Origin: an uncultured Acetatifactor sp.
Lineage (GTDB): Bacteria > Bacillota > Clostridia > Lachnospirales > Lachnospiraceae
Assembly (NCBI GenBank): GCA_910589655.1
Contig: CAJUTJ010000192.1
Coordinates: 3,057-67,056 of the forward strand
Length of the DNA: 64,000 bases
Reading direction: 5' to 3'
This document shows positions 8,816 through 18,532 of this stretch, one piece after another. The notes beneath the pieces were generated by a model. It was given only the letters and a program-made list of their open reading frames with translations, searched no databases and was not told where the DNA came from. A program made the position numbers and the translations under genes. How positions within the stretch are numbered: position 1 is the first letter of the stretch; every line of letters starts with the position of its first letter.

Positions 8816-11230
8816 ATGCAGAAATGGGCAAGGGCATTATACCAGCCGATGCTTCCGCTTGGGAAGGACGGCAGGAGGGTAACGGCAAGCAAAGAGCATA
8901 TTCTGCTTTCCAAGAAAGCGGCAAAAGAAGGAATGGTGCTGCTTAAAAACGAAGAGTCCATACTTCCTCTGGCAAAGGGAAGCAAGGCAGCGTTATTTGG
9001 AAAGGCAAGCTTTGATTATGTAAAAGGCGGCGGGGGAAGCGGTGACGTGACGGTTTCCTATATCCGGAATCTGTATGAGGGCTTGAAGGAAAAGTCGGAT
9101 GTGCTGACTGTTTTTGAGGAGTTATCCGATTTTTATAGGGAGAACGTAAGGGAACAGTATGCGTCGGGCAGCATCCCCGGACTTACAAAAGAGCCGGAGA
9201 TTCCGGAAACATTGTTAAAAAAAGCGAGAGCATTTACGGATACGGCGATTATTGCCATCAGCAGGTTTTCCGGAGAGGGATGGGACAGAAGCGTGGAATC
9301 CTCCGGCCGGAAGCTGGAACATGTGGAGGATAAGAACCTCTATGAAGCGTCCCAGAAAGTATTTGAAAGAGGAGATTTTTACTTAAGCCGTGCCGAGGAG
9401 ACTATGGTGAATACGGTGAAAAAAGCTTTTCCGAAGGTAATTGTAGTCTTAAATGTGGGAGGTATGGTGGATTCTGCATGGTTTGCGGAGGACAGAGAGA
9501 TACAGTCCGTCCTGATGGCATGGCAGGGCGGCATGGAAGGCGGTCTTGCGGCAGCGGAATTGCTGGTGGGTGAAGGAAATCCCTGTGGTAAACTGGCGGA
9601 TACCTTCGCAAAACGGCTGGCGGACTATCCTTCCAGTGACAATTTCCATGAATCGGAAGCCTATGTGGATTATACCGATGACATCTATGTGGGATACCGC
9701 TATTTTGAGACCATACCGAAGGCAGCGGAAAAGGTAAACTATCCCTTTGGATACGGACTATCCTACACGTCATTTTCCCTGAAGGTATCTTCGGCCGAAA
9801 AGAAGGGGGAACATATCGAAATTACCGTATCGGTATGTAATACCGGGTCTGTTCCCGGAAAAGAAGTAGTGCAGGTTTATTTCAGCGCTCCTCAGGGAAA
9901 GCTGGGTAAGCCTTCGAGGCAGCTGGCAGCTTTCCAAAAGAGCCGTCTTCTGGCGCCCGGTGAGACCCAGACCATGGTTCTTCGGTTTATGGTCAAGGAT
10001 ATGGCGTCCTATGATGATATGGGGAAGATTGTCAAAGGGGCGTATCTGCTGGAACGGGGAACTTATCGTTTCTATGTGGGGACATCCGTGAGGGATACTA
10101 TGGAAACGGATTTTATCGTAGAAGTTTCCGAGGACATGGTAACGGAACAGCTTTCCAATAAGCTGACCCCCACCTCTTTAAAGAAAAGAATGTGTGCCGA
10201 TGGCAGCTTTGAGGAGCTTCCTGTGGGAAAGCCCTATGATACGGATGAAGACGTATTGGAGCATCTTCCTTTAGAGAAGACGGACGGGCTGGCTCCTTCG
10301 GTAAAAGCACAGGATAGATATAAGGTTTGGGGAGAGGAAACGGAGATACATACCTTTGCGGAAGTGGCGGAGGGAAGCGTGACCATGGAAGAATTTATGG
10401 CACAGCTTTCCGAGGAACGGCTGGCAGACCTATTGGGCGGACAGCCGAATACCGGAGTGGCGGATGTATTCGGGTACGGGAATCTGCCGGAATATGGAGT
10501 GCCCAATGTGATGACTGCGGACGGCCCGGCAGGTCTGAGAATCCGGCCGGACAGAGGGGTGTGTACCACGGCATGGCCTTGTGCAACCCTGTTGGCGTGT
10601 ACATGGAATCCCCGATTGGTGGAGCAGGTGGGCGCCGCAGGAGGTGCGGAGGTAAAGGAGAATAATATCACCCTGTGGCTGACGCCCGCCATTAATATCC
10701 ATAGAAGCCCACTGTGCGGCAGGAATTTCGAATATTATTCCGAGGATCCTTTCCTGACAGGCAAGCTGGCGGCAGCTATGGTCAGAGGTATCCAGAGCAA
10801 CCGCGTGGGAGCCGCCGTAAAGCATTTTGCCTTGAACAATAAGGAGACGAACCGTAAAAACAGCGATTCCCGGGCATCGGAGAGGGCCATCCGGGAAATA
10901 TATTTGAAAGCTTTTGAAATAGTGGTAAAAGAGGCGGATCCGTGGTGTATCATGTCCGGTTACAATATTATTAACGGGCGCAGAGCCTCGGAGAACAGAG
11001 AGCTTTTGGAAGATATTCTGCGGGGAGAATGGGGATTTGGCGGAATGGTAACTACCGACTGGTGGACAGCCGGCGAGCATTATAAGGAAGTTAAGGCAGG
11101 AAACGACGTCAAGATGGGCTGCGGATTTCCCGAGAGACTGTTGGAGGCTATGGAGAAAGGCGCTTTGAGCCGTGAAGAGATGGAGATTTGTGCCCGAAGG
11201 GTTCTGAATATGATATTAAAAGCGGATTAA
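8816..11230 (+). CDS. Beta-glucosidase, glycoside hydrolase family 3, permuted domain order
   Basis: An 804-residue GH3 enzyme, predicted to remove beta-linked glucose or xylose from the non-reducing end of short oligosaccharides. The domains are in reverse of the usual order. The GH3 C-terminal alpha/beta sandwich comes first (about 30-310, AAKEGMVLLKNEESILPL and YPFGYGLSYT), then a fibronectin-III-like domain (about 320-430), a linker, and finally the catalytic barrel (about 520-800) with MTADGPAG, KHFALNN and nucleophile Asp748 in TTDWW. This permutation is known from ruminal clostridial beta-glucosidases. No signal peptide, so cytoplasmic. The ATG at 8816 follows aggagg by 9 nt. It stands alone between two repeat-rich gaps. 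Confidence 0.93.
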   Translation: MQKWARALYQPMLPLGKDGRRVTASKEHILLSKKAAKEGMVLLKNEESILPLAKGSKAALFGKASFDYVKGGGGSGDVTVSYIRNLYEGLKEKSDVLTVFEELSDFYRENVREQYASGSIPGLTKEPEIPETLLKKARAFTDTAIIAISRFSGEGWDRSVESSGRKLEHVEDKNLYEASQKVFERGDFYLSRAEETMVNTVKKAFPKVIVVLNVGGMVDSAWFAEDREIQSVLMAWQGGMEGGLAAAELLVGEGNPCGKLADTFAKRLADYPSSDNFHESEAYVDYTDDIYVGYRYFETIPKAAEKVNYPFGYGLSYTSFSLKVSSAEKKGEHIEITVSVCNTGSVPGKEVVQVYFSAPQGKLGKPSRQLAAFQKSRLLAPGETQTMVLRFMVKDMASYDDMGKIVKGAYLLERGTYRFYVGTSVRDTMETDFIVEVSEDMVTEQLSNKLTPTSLKKRMCADGSFEELPVGKPYDTDEDVLEHLPLEKTDGLAPSVKAQDRYKVWGEETEIHTFAEVAEGSVTMEEFMAQLSEERLADLLGGQPNTGVADVFGYGNLPEYGVPNVMTADGPAGLRIRPDRGVCTTAWPCATLLACTWNPRLVEQVGAAGGAEVKENNITLWLTPAINIHRSPLCGRNFEYYSEDPFLTGKLAAAMVRGIQSNRVGAAVKHFALNNKETNRKNSDSRASERAIREIYLKAFEIVVKEADPWCIMSGYNIINGRRASENRELLEDILRGEWGFGGMVTTDWWTAGEHYKEVKAGNDVKMGCGFPERLLEAMEKGALSREEMEICARRVLNMILKAD

Positions 11231-11577
11231 TAGGTACTTTTCTCATCCACGCCAGCGCGAGGCGTTTTCACTCGTTTTTTGCGTGAACAAACCAAAGCGA
11301 TTAAAATAATGGCAGGGGCAGCCGTGCGAGAAACCGCTGTTTTGCGGTTTCTGTGCATACGTTACTGGTCACGGAGTGAACAGCAACCATTAATATAGTT
11401 TTAATAAAATTTAATGTTTCCTTTCGTGACATACTATGAAAAATGTGATATGTTTTAGAAAATGCATTGTCGCTATAAGCATTTTTCAAACACGCTCTGG
11501 GAACCGTTTCTTGCAGATTCATCCTATAATAAATTGCAAAGCTATCTAGGAACGGTTTTTTAGGAAAGGATTTATGT
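11231..11577. other. Intergenic region: dispersed repeat copy B and a possible element end
   Basis: The first half is the dispersed repeat (11241-11388). The second half is AT-rich. At 11485-11497 it contains tttcaaacacgct, which matches the right end of the inverted-repeat element at 41791-42084. A tataat lies at 11525 upstream of the LCP gene, whose ATG follows aggaaagg. No gene is seen. Confidence 0.6.
11241..11388 (-). repeat. Dispersed intergenic repeat, copy B
   Basis: Near full-length match to 424-563. Both contain the perfect hairpin gaaaccgc-tgtttt-gcggtttc and end in gagtgaacag followed by taac or caac. The two copies lie about 10.8 kb apart next to unrelated genes, so this is not a local duplication. 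Confidence 0.75.
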
Positions 11578-13155
11578 ATGAGTAGGGAAACGGATAATGA
11601 AATGAGGCAGATTCAGCAAGGGCTGGAAGCGTTTTTGCAGCAAGAGCTTCAGGAGATGGAAGCGGAGGGCAGACAGAGGGCGCAGGAGCCTCAGCTTTTT
11701 ACTATAGAAGAAGAGGAAGAAACGGAAGAGGGGTTGGAGGTTATCGGAAGCACATCCAGCAGGAAAAAGACGCCTGCGAAGAAGCGTGTCAGAGAGGACT
11801 ATTATATAGAAGACTGGGACAGCCCGGATTTAAAGCCTAAGAGTCAGAGCCGTAGATCACAATACGGAAACGAAGCGCCGCGAGGCCGCAGACCACAATA
11901 CGAAGACGAAGCGCCGCGAGGCCGCAGACCACAATACGAAGACGAAGCGCCGCGAGGCCGCAGATCGCAATATGAAGACGAAGCGCCGCGAGGCCGCAGG
12001 ACACAATATGAAGACGAAGCACCGCGAGGCCGCAGGACACAATATGAAGACGAAGCACCGCGAGGCCGCAGAACACAATCTCAAAAGAATGCCGTAAGGG
12101 GACGCGCCAGAGAGGAATATTATGAGGAACCTCCCAAATCTGCAAAGGGCAGAAAGAGTTCGAGAACAGAAGCTATGGATCCGCCGAAAAAACGGCGAAA
12201 GAAAAAGCCGTTTTCGGGATTGAAAAAGCTTTTGATCGCGGCGCTTATTCTGTTTGCGCTGATCGGCGGGGGATTGCATGTTTTGGTGGGCAATGTCTAT
12301 GATAAGATGAACTTTGAGCCTATAGATTCCGTGGCGGAGCTTCCCATGGAGGAGGACGGAGTAATCAATGTTCTGCTCATCGGAAACGATTCCCGGCAAA
12401 ACGGTGAGGATGGGCGTTCCGATGCCATGATCCTGTTGTCTGTAAGCAGTAAGACCAAGACCATTTATATGACTTCTCTATTGAGGGATATGTATGTGGA
12501 TATCCCGGGAAGGGAAGGAAACCGATTGAACGCAGCGTACTCTTTTGGCGGTGCGGAGCTTTTGATGGAAACTGTGGAAAAGAATCTGGATATTCCCGTA
12601 AACCGGTATGTGCTGGTAAACTTTGAAGCTTTTGCCAATCTGGTGGATGCGGTAGGAGGAGTGGATCTGGAGCTGACCACGGAAGAGATTGAGTATGTAA
12701 ACGGATATTTGGTGGAATATAATATGCTTACCAACCGTCCTCAGGGCACGGACAATATGGATACCACAAAACCGGGAATGGTGCATTTAAACGGTCCTCA
12801 GGCTCTTGCATACTGCCGGAACCGATATATCGGTACGGATTTCGGACGAACCGAGAGACAGCGCAAGGTGCTGACTGCCGTGATCAAAAAGATGCCCACA
12901 GCCGTGGGAACCAATTATCAGGAACTGATTGACGGATTGATGCCCAATCTGACCACAAACCTGACCCAAAGTGAATGCTACCGCCTGAGCTTAATGGCAG
13001 GCAAGCTGCTGACCTATGATATTATTTCCGACAACATTCCCCAACCGGGAACTTACCAGAATGCCACCATCCGGAAAATGGCCGTATTGGAAGTAGATTT
13101 CGAGGCCAATATTAAATATTTGAAGGAAAAGATTTACGGTGAAACCGTAGAATGA
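11578..13155 (+). CDS. LytR-CpsA-Psr (LCP) family cell-wall polymer ligase with disordered repeat tail
   Basis: A 525-residue protein of the family that attaches teichoic acid-like or capsular polymers from a lipid carrier to peptidoglycan. The cytoplasmic N terminus is long and highly charged, with six 12-residue repeats (QYEDEAPRGRRx, residues about 95-166), then a basic stretch KKRRKKKP, a transmembrane helix (about 217-238), and the extracellular LCP domain (about 260-480). The LCP domain has VLLIGNDSR, GRSDAMILLSV, SLLRDMYVDIPG and NRYVLVNFEAF, including the conserved Arg/Asp residues that bind the pyrophosphate lipid. The usual cytoplasmic tail is short, so this one is exceptional. CapA and VanW proteins elsewhere in the window are also wall-related. 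Confidence 0.92.
   Translation: MSRETDNEMRQIQQGLEAFLQQELQEMEAEGRQRAQEPQLFTIEEEEETEEGLEVIGSTSSRKKTPAKKRVREDYYIEDWDSPDLKPKSQSRRSQYGNEAPRGRRPQYEDEAPRGRRPQYEDEAPRGRRSQYEDEAPRGRRTQYEDEAPRGRRTQYEDEAPRGRRTQSQKNAVRGRAREEYYEEPPKSAKGRKSSRTEAMDPPKKRRKKKPFSGLKKLLIAALILFALIGGGLHVLVGNVYDKMNFEPIDSVAELPMEEDGVINVLLIGNDSRQNGEDGRSDAMILLSVSSKTKTIYMTSLLRDMYVDIPGREGNRLNAAYSFGGAELLMETVEKNLDIPVNRYVLVNFEAFANLVDAVGGVDLELTTEEIEYVNGYLVEYNMLTNRPQGTDNMDTTKPGMVHLNGPQALAYCRNRYIGTDFGRTERQRKVLTAVIKKMPTAVGTNYQELIDGLMPNLTTNLTQSECYRLSLMAGKLLTYDIISDNIPQPGTYQNATIRKMAVLEVDFEANIKYLKEKIYGETVE
11860..12075 (+). repeat. Six 36-bp tandem repeats inside the LCP gene
   Basis: Six units of exactly 36 bp encode QYGNEAPRGRRP, then five of QYEDEAPRGRR followed by P, S, T, T and T; a seventh unit is degenerate (QSQKNAVRGR). 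The near identity at DNA level suggests recent expansion, so copy number probably varies between strains. Confidence 0.95.
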
Positions 13156-13254
13156 TATAATAAGCATCAGGGGGAAATCCTTTAGAGACCGGATTCGGCA
13201 ACTGTTAACAAAACAGTCATAATGGCTGCTCTATCATTACGTTAGGAGGTATTT

Positions 13255-14541
13255 ATGGAAACGGGGAACAGAAAAAAGATAAATGGGAAACTTATCATTG
13301 CCATATTAGTGGTTTTTGCTTCATTTTTTGCCGCACAGCTTGTCATCCTTATGCTGCTTTCAGCAGATATTATAGGGGTTGTGGTTGCAATGATACTTAC
13401 TGTGGCGGTGATTATTGCTATGATGTCGGTTATGGTAGGGGTGGCATGGTCATTGTTAAATCCGATTCTGGCGGTCTTTGACAGCAATTTGGCAGCAGGC
13501 GCGGTGAATGACAAACTGAAACGTAGAATCGATAAACTGGCATCCCGCGACGACGATATCGGAGCCATGATCCGCAAGGCAAGCTCCATGGTCAACGGGC
13601 TTGCATCCGGTACAAGGGGGATAAAGGATACCATAGGGGAGCTGGAAGGAATATCCTCCGGTTTCCGGCAGGTCTTTAACGAGATGGAGACTTCCATGCA
13701 GGATACCACCTCCAAGGTGGATACCATTATAAGAAATACGGTTTCACAGGAAAATTATACACAGGATATGAAGGTTAAAATCGACGCCATCGGTTGTGCC
13801 GTGGAAAACGTCAATACCAATATTCAGGAGCTGTCCGCAAGCGCAAGAATACTGGAGAACAGCCAGAATGATGCGGCCCGTATTATGAACGAATTGATCG
13901 GGATAAGCAAGGAGAGCGGAACGGCTATAGAAGAGGTCAAGAACCAGACCAGCCGGACCAATAAATCCGCTCAGCAGATCCGTACCGCCACGGAAATCAT
14001 TGCAGGCATTTCCAGCCAGACCAATCTGCTTGCTTTAAATGCCAGCATTGAAGCGGCAAGAGCCGGCGAACATGGCAAGGGCTTTGCCGTGGTTGCGGAC
14101 GAAATCCGTATACTGGCAGATCAGTCCAAGGAATCCACGGAGCAGATCAACAGGATTGTAAACGATCTGATAGCCAATTCGGATATCAGTGTAGAAATCA
14201 CGGAGAAGGTTTCTCATGCCTTTACGGAGCAGAACAAAAAGGTGGAGGAGACAGGGATAATATTTAAGGAATTGAATTCCGAGATCATAAAGACGGGCAA
14301 TATTATTAAGAGTATTCATTCCGAGATGTCGGATCTGGATAATCATAAAAACGTGATCGGGGAAAGTATAGATTCCATGGTGGAATTTGCCGAGGAAAAC
14401 GCACAGCACGCTTCGGTTACTTCCGATAATGTAAAAGGACTTGACGAGATGGTGGATAATTGTACGGAAATGGTGAAGCAGGTTACGGATGCATCCGGAA
14501 AACTTGCCGGATACATAAAGGAATTGGATATTAAATTCTAA
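13255..14541 (+). CDS. Methyl-accepting chemotaxis protein with minimal sensor part
   Basis: A 428-residue chemoreceptor. Two adjacent transmembrane helices (about 12-33 and 38-62) are separated by only a few residues, so there is almost no extracellular domain. A coiled-coil signalling domain follows, with the conserved hairpin tip GISSQTNLLALNASIEAARA starting at residue 251 and GKGFAVVADEIRILA after it. The tip is where CheA and CheW bind. The protein probably senses a membrane state or works through partners rather than by binding a ligand outside. No che or flagellar genes are in the window. The ATG at 13255 follows ttaggagg. Confidence 0.92.
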   Translation: METGNRKKINGKLIIAILVVFASFFAAQLVILMLLSADIIGVVVAMILTVAVIIAMMSVMVGVAWSLLNPILAVFDSNLAAGAVNDKLKRRIDKLASRDDDIGAMIRKASSMVNGLASGTRGIKDTIGELEGISSGFRQVFNEMETSMQDTTSKVDTIIRNTVSQENYTQDMKVKIDAIGCAVENVNTNIQELSASARILENSQNDAARIMNELIGISKESGTAIEEVKNQTSRTNKSAQQIRTATEIIAGISSQTNLLALNASIEAARAGEHGKGFAVVADEIRILADQSKESTEQINRIVNDLIANSDISVEITEKVSHAFTEQNKKVEETGIIFKELNSEIIKTGNIIKSIHSEMSDLDNHKNVIGESIDSMVEFAEENAQHASVTSDNVKGLDEMVDNCTEMVKQVTDASGKLAGYIKELDIKF

Positions 14542-14599
14542 AATACCAATTGCCGTAGTGAATGAGCGAATAGCAGCTTTAAAATAGGAAGGTGGAAAT

Positions 14600-14917
14600 A
14601 TGGGTTTCGATGGTATGATTATTGTATTTGTAGGGGTAATGTGCCTCTATGTAGCGATTAAGACATTCAGCGCCACAGAACGGAATAAGGTTTTTAATAA
14701 GCGTCCTATCGATGTGGTAGACGTGAAAAAGTATAATCGGTTTTGCGGCAGTTTGATTTTGGGATTCGGCATTGCGGCTGAGATTACCATTGTGGCCATG
14801 ATTTTCACTACCGGGATTATAAGCGTACTTTGCACTCTTGGGGTAATCGGAGAAGCGATGCTTGTGGTTTATATTTATAATAAATTCGAACTGAGATTTC
14901 TGAAAAAGCGGGGATAA
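14600..14917 (+). CDS. Small membrane protein, function unknown
   Basis: A 105-residue protein with about three hydrophobic helices (about 5-20, 48-70 and 74-93), a basic loop ERNKVFNKRPIDVVDVKKYN between the first two, and a basic C terminus (FLKKRG). I do not recognise a family. The ATG has a weak aggtgg upstream. It lies 58 nt after the chemoreceptor and may share its transcript. Confidence 0.7.
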   Translation: MGFDGMIIVFVGVMCLYVAIKTFSATERNKVFNKRPIDVVDVKKYNRFCGSLILGFGIAAEITIVAMIFTTGIISVLCTLGVIGEAMLVVYIYNKFELRFLKKRG

Positions 14918-15030
14918 TTTTGGGGTGCCGGCATTTGGCCGGAAGTCATGAGGCCGCGGCGGAAAGAACCGTATGGCAGAAAAAGATGGCGCTTTCGGCA
15001 AGGCACTAACCGCGAAAGAGGGGATTGGGA

Positions 15031-16224
15031 ATGATTTATAAGAGGGGAAGAGGAACCATGGCCGTGTCGGCGGTTTTGGGGGTATGTCTGATGACCGGCT
15101 GTACGGAAGAAACATGGGGGATGGCATCCGCAGCAGCGTCACGTCCTCAGTCATTGGAAGATATGGCTGTATCCGTGGAACCGCCTATTATTCCCGCGTC
15201 GGCAGAACCCTCGGCGGAGGGAAGCTCTGTCCCCGCAGAAAGTGTCATGTCGGAAGAGGAACTGCCTGATACCGTGACCATCACGATTTCGGCTGCCGGT
15301 GACGTGACTCTGGGCACTCATCAGGAGCAGGACTACGGGTATTCCTTTCGTCAGGCATATGATCAGGCGGAAAACGAAAGCTATTTCTTTGCCAATGTTT
15401 ATGATATTTTCAGCGCCGACGATATGACGCTGGTGAATTTGGAGGGACCCTTGACGCTTGCGGAGGAAGCCAGAGAAGGTCAGGTTTACAGTATTAAGGG
15501 TGATCCGGAATATGTGAACATTTTAACTGCGGGCAGCGTGGAAGCGGTCAGCATGGGGAATAACCATATGATGGATTATTTGCAGCAAGGAAGAGACGAT
15601 ACGGTGCAGGCGGTGGAAAATGCCGGAATTGTCTATGCCTGTGAGAAGATAACCGGAATTTACGAAGTAAAAGGGATCCGCATCGGCATGATTTCCGTCA
15701 ATGAGGTATCTCAAGGGTATTTGGTGGAGAAAACCATACAGAATGCCATTACCGAGCTTCAGGGGCAGGATGCTGACCTGATTCTTGTCAGCTGCCACTG
15801 GGGGGTGGAAAGGGAATATTCCCCCGAAGATTATCAAAAGATTCTCGGAGAAAAGTGTATTGATTGGGGAGCGGATCTTGTGATAGGGCATCATCCCCAT
15901 GTATTACAGGGAATTGACGAATATAAGGGTAAATATATTATCTACAGTCTGGGAAATTTCTGCTTCGGTGCAAACCGGAATCCTGCGGACAAGGATTCTA
16001 TGATATTTCAACAGACGTTCACTTTTGTAGACGGGGAGAAGCAGGAGGATCAGGAGATCCGTATTATCCCTTGCTCCGTCAGCTCCGTGCCCGACCGGAA
16101 CAACTTTCAGCCCACACCCGCCGCAGGTGAGGAGAAAACCAGAATTATCAACCGTATCAATGAGTTCAGTCAGGAGTTCGGGGTGCGGTTTGACGGGGAC
16201 GGCTGCCTGCAACGGGGTCTGTGA
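15031..16224 (+). CDS. CapA-family lipoprotein (poly-gamma-glutamate synthesis type)
   Basis: A 397-residue calcineurin-like phosphoesterase-fold protein. The lipobox LMTGC puts the lipidated Cys at 24, followed by a Ser/Ala/Pro/Glu-rich linker (about 35-85) and the CapA domain (about 88-330). Typical motifs are AAGDVTLGTH, VNLEGPLT, MGNNHMMDY, VSCHWGVE and VIGHHPHVLQG, ending in IIYSLGNFCFG. CapA proteins help make or anchor polyglutamate capsules in some bacilli, but many clostridial homologues have no proven role, and no capB/capC neighbours occur here. I prefer ATG 15031, spaced 6 nt from gagggg, over an in-frame TTG at 15025. Confidence 0.88.
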   Translation: MIYKRGRGTMAVSAVLGVCLMTGCTEETWGMASAAASRPQSLEDMAVSVEPPIIPASAEPSAEGSSVPAESVMSEEELPDTVTITISAAGDVTLGTHQEQDYGYSFRQAYDQAENESYFFANVYDIFSADDMTLVNLEGPLTLAEEAREGQVYSIKGDPEYVNILTAGSVEAVSMGNNHMMDYLQQGRDDTVQAVENAGIVYACEKITGIYEVKGIRIGMISVNEVSQGYLVEKTIQNAITELQGQDADLILVSCHWGVEREYSPEDYQKILGEKCIDWGADLVIGHHPHVLQGIDEYKGKYIIYSLGNFCFGANRNPADKDSMIFQQTFTFVDGEKQEDQEIRIIPCSVSSVPDRNNFQPTPAAGEEKTRIINRINEFSQEFGVRFDGDGCLQRGL

Positions 16225-16402
16225 CTTTGTTATAGTAGAGAGAAAATTTGGGAAGAAATCATTCCTCAAAGGTTGGATAAAAAATGCGTATTCAACGATT
16301 AAGCCATGAAGCAGAGTCTTCCGGCAGTTCGGATGTTAAGTAAGCCGCTGTGAATGCATTCTGATACATGGCAGCGCGTCGCAACGCGCGGATGGAATTA
16401 AA

Positions 16403-17545
16403 ATGGAAACTAGAAAATTGGAAAAGTTAGGAATTGAAACTTCCCTGTTAGGTTTTGGCTGTATGCGTTTCCCAACGACGCCGGAGGGCGGCATTGATGA
16501 GGCGGAAGCGGAGAAAATGATGGATAAAGCCATTGCTGCCGGTGTTAATTACATTGACACGGCATATCCCTATCATGGGGGAGCCAGTGAACCTTTTGTG
16601 GGTAAGGTGCTGAAAAAGTATGACAGAAACAGTTTCTATCTGGCTACCAAGCTTCCTGTCTGGAAGGTTGAGGCGATAGAGGATGTGGATACGGTCTTTT
16701 GCGAGCAGCTGTCCAGACTACAGACGGAATACATAGATTTTTATCTGATGCACGCGCTGAACAAGGAACGTTTTGACCGGATGGTGGAAATAGGCTGCAT
16801 TGAAAGACTTGAACAGTTGAAGGCGGAGGGAAAGATTCGCTATCTGGGCTTCTCCTTCCATGATGACTATGAGACTTTTGAGAGAATTCTTAACCATAGA
16901 GACTGGGACTTCTGCCAGATTCAGCTGAATTATATGGACGCGGAAGAGCAGGCCGGTCTAAAGGGATATAAGCTTGCGGAAAGCAAGGGCGTGCCCATGG
17001 TGATAATGGAACCTATAAAGGGCGGTTCGCTGGCAGCCTTTGCGGAAGACATCACCGGGCGGTTCCGTAACCTGGATCCGGAGGCATCGGTGGCTTCCTT
17101 TGCGCTGCGCTGGGTGGGAAGTCTGCCCAATGTAAAAGTAATTTTGAGCGGAATGTCTACCATGGAACAGGTGGAAGACAATCTGAAGACTTTCGGTTCC
17201 TTCCGGCCTCTGTCCGAAAAGGAGAGCCATGAGATCGATGAAATTGTAACGCTGATTAACAGCCGCGTGCAGAACGGATGTACGGGATGCAATTATTGTA
17301 TGCCCTGTCCTGCGGGAGTAAATATTCCCGGCAATTTTAAAGTCTGGAATACCTATCATATGTACCAGAATTACGGTATGGTGAAGGGCAGATGGGAGAA
17401 GGAGCTTGGGGAAGCCGCACAGGCAAAGAATTGTGTAAAATGCGGTAAGTGCGAACAAGTCTGCCCCCAGAAGCTTTCCATCCGGGAGCATTTGGAGAAG
17501 GTGCAGGCGGACATGGACAAGAAAGAATTTGTTTTGCAAAGATAA
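16403..17545 (+). CDS. Aldo/keto reductase with C-terminal 4Fe-4S domain
   Basis: A 380-residue oxidoreductase with the same layout as the protein at 1693 but an apparently intact tetrad: Asp52 and Tyr57 in IDTAYPYHGG, Lys83 in ATKLP, and His117 in YLMHALN. After the barrel (about 1-280) comes a ferredoxin-like tail with CTGCNYCMPCP and CVKCGKCEQVCP for two 4Fe-4S clusters. Such proteins are thought to couple NADPH or ferredoxin to carbonyl or quinone-like reduction. A perfect small hairpin gcgcgt/acgcgc (about 16374-16389) sits 15-30 nt before the ATG, and the ribosome binding site is weak. An intrinsic terminator follows the gene. Confidence 0.9.
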   Translation: METRKLEKLGIETSLLGFGCMRFPTTPEGGIDEAEAEKMMDKAIAAGVNYIDTAYPYHGGASEPFVGKVLKKYDRNSFYLATKLPVWKVEAIEDVDTVFCEQLSRLQTEYIDFYLMHALNKERFDRMVEIGCIERLEQLKAEGKIRYLGFSFHDDYETFERILNHRDWDFCQIQLNYMDAEEQAGLKGYKLAESKGVPMVIMEPIKGGSLAAFAEDITGRFRNLDPEASVASFALRWVGSLPNVKVILSGMSTMEQVEDNLKTFGSFRPLSEKESHEIDEIVTLINSRVQNGCTGCNYCMPCPAGVNIPGNFKVWNTYHMYQNYGMVKGRWEKELGEAAQAKNCVKCGKCEQVCPQKLSIREHLEKVQADMDKKEFVLQR

Positions 17546-17555
17546 AACAGTTTGA

Positions 17556-17594
17556 GATTGCGGTAGGCTTTCGGCCCTCCGCAATTTCTTTTTC
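17556..17594 (+). terminator. Rho-independent terminator after the aldo/keto reductase
   Basis: The stem attgcgg / ccgcaat, with an inner gg/cc extension, is followed by tttcttttt. It separates the reductase from the AraC gene. Confidence 0.75.
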
Positions 17595-17641
17595 CTATTT
17601 TACGGGTAGATATCCTATTGAGAACCAAGGGGGAAAGAGTT

Positions 17642-18532
17642 GTGGAAAAAGCTTTTAAGTTGGATTTTGTAAACGATAAGATGGGCAGTCTGTATGTAAA
17701 TTGCTGCGGTTGTTCACAGACGGAAGGGTTACACAGCTTCGGGCCTGCTTCCAAGCCCCACTATTTGATTCATTATGTTCTGAGCGGAAAGGGGATTTTT
17801 CGTTTTCATGACAAGGAATATTCTCTGGAAACAGGGTATGGTTTTTTGATTCAGCCTAATGAGCTTGCCTTCTATCAGGCGGATGAAGAAGAGCCATGGA
17901 GTTATCTGTGGGTGGGCTTTGGAGGCAGCCGTGCGGAAGAATATCTGACCGCTATGGGGCTGTCTGCAAGACATCCTATTTTTTCCTGCGGCCGGGATCA
18001 GGAACTATATGATATTGTGCGGGATATGATGGAACATAATACCTTTGGCGTGGCGGACGATTTGAGGAGAAACGGGTTACTGGGTGTCTTTCTGTCCGTT
18101 TTGGCGGAAAGCGCCGGAGTGGTGGCCAAGGATGAGGAGGATAAGGGAAACCAATACGTGAAAAAGGCGGTATCCTTTATTCAGAGTAATTACTGTAATC
18201 CTATTAAGGTGACGGATGTGGCCGATTATGTCTGTATCAACAGAAGTTATTTATATACATTATTTCAAAATTATTTAGGAATGTCCCCTCAACAATTTTT
18301 GACTACCTTCCGCATCACAAAGGCGCGGGAGCTTTTGGATTCTACTTCATACCCCATTGAAAGCATAGCCCTTTCCTGCGGATACAGCGATGCGCTGGTA
18401 TTTACGAAAGCATTTCACGCCATGAAGGGGATGTCCCCCTCCCAATACCGTAAACTGAGCCATCGGGAAAGCTCCAAGGAGCAATTGCATGAGGTGGAGA
18501 ATCTGATTGCGCAGTTGCTAAAGCAGCGCTGA
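17642..18532 (+). CDS. AraC-family transcriptional regulator
   Basis: A 296-residue regulator. The N-terminal cupin (about 25-140) has YLIHYVLSGKGIF and GYGFLIQPNE, the usual effector-binding pattern for sugars. The C-terminal pair of helix-turn-helix motifs (about 180-280) includes INRSYLYTLFQNYLGMSPQQ and the second-helix signature IALSCGYSDALVFTKAF. I choose GTG 17642, spaced 7 nt from aagggggaaag, rather than TTG 17618. AraC proteins of this layout usually control a neighbouring carbohydrate operon, but no sugar genes adjoin it here, so the target is unclear. Confidence 0.9.
   Translation: MEKAFKLDFVNDKMGSLYVNCCGCSQTEGLHSFGPASKPHYLIHYVLSGKGIFRFHDKEYSLETGYGFLIQPNELAFYQADEEEPWSYLWVGFGGSRAEEYLTAMGLSARHPIFSCGRDQELYDIVRDMMEHNTFGVADDLRRNGLLGVFLSVLAESAGVVAKDEEDKGNQYVKKAVSFIQSNYCNPIKVTDVADYVCINRSYLYTLFQNYLGMSPQQFLTTFRITKARELLDSTSYPIESIALSCGYSDALVFTKAFHAMKGMSPSQYRKLSHRESSKEQLHEVENLIAQLLKQR

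Noticed and set aside
11860..12075. Regular 36-bp repeats considered as a CRISPR array
   Set aside because: The units are contiguous without spacers and code in frame for a 12-residue repeat within the LCP protein.
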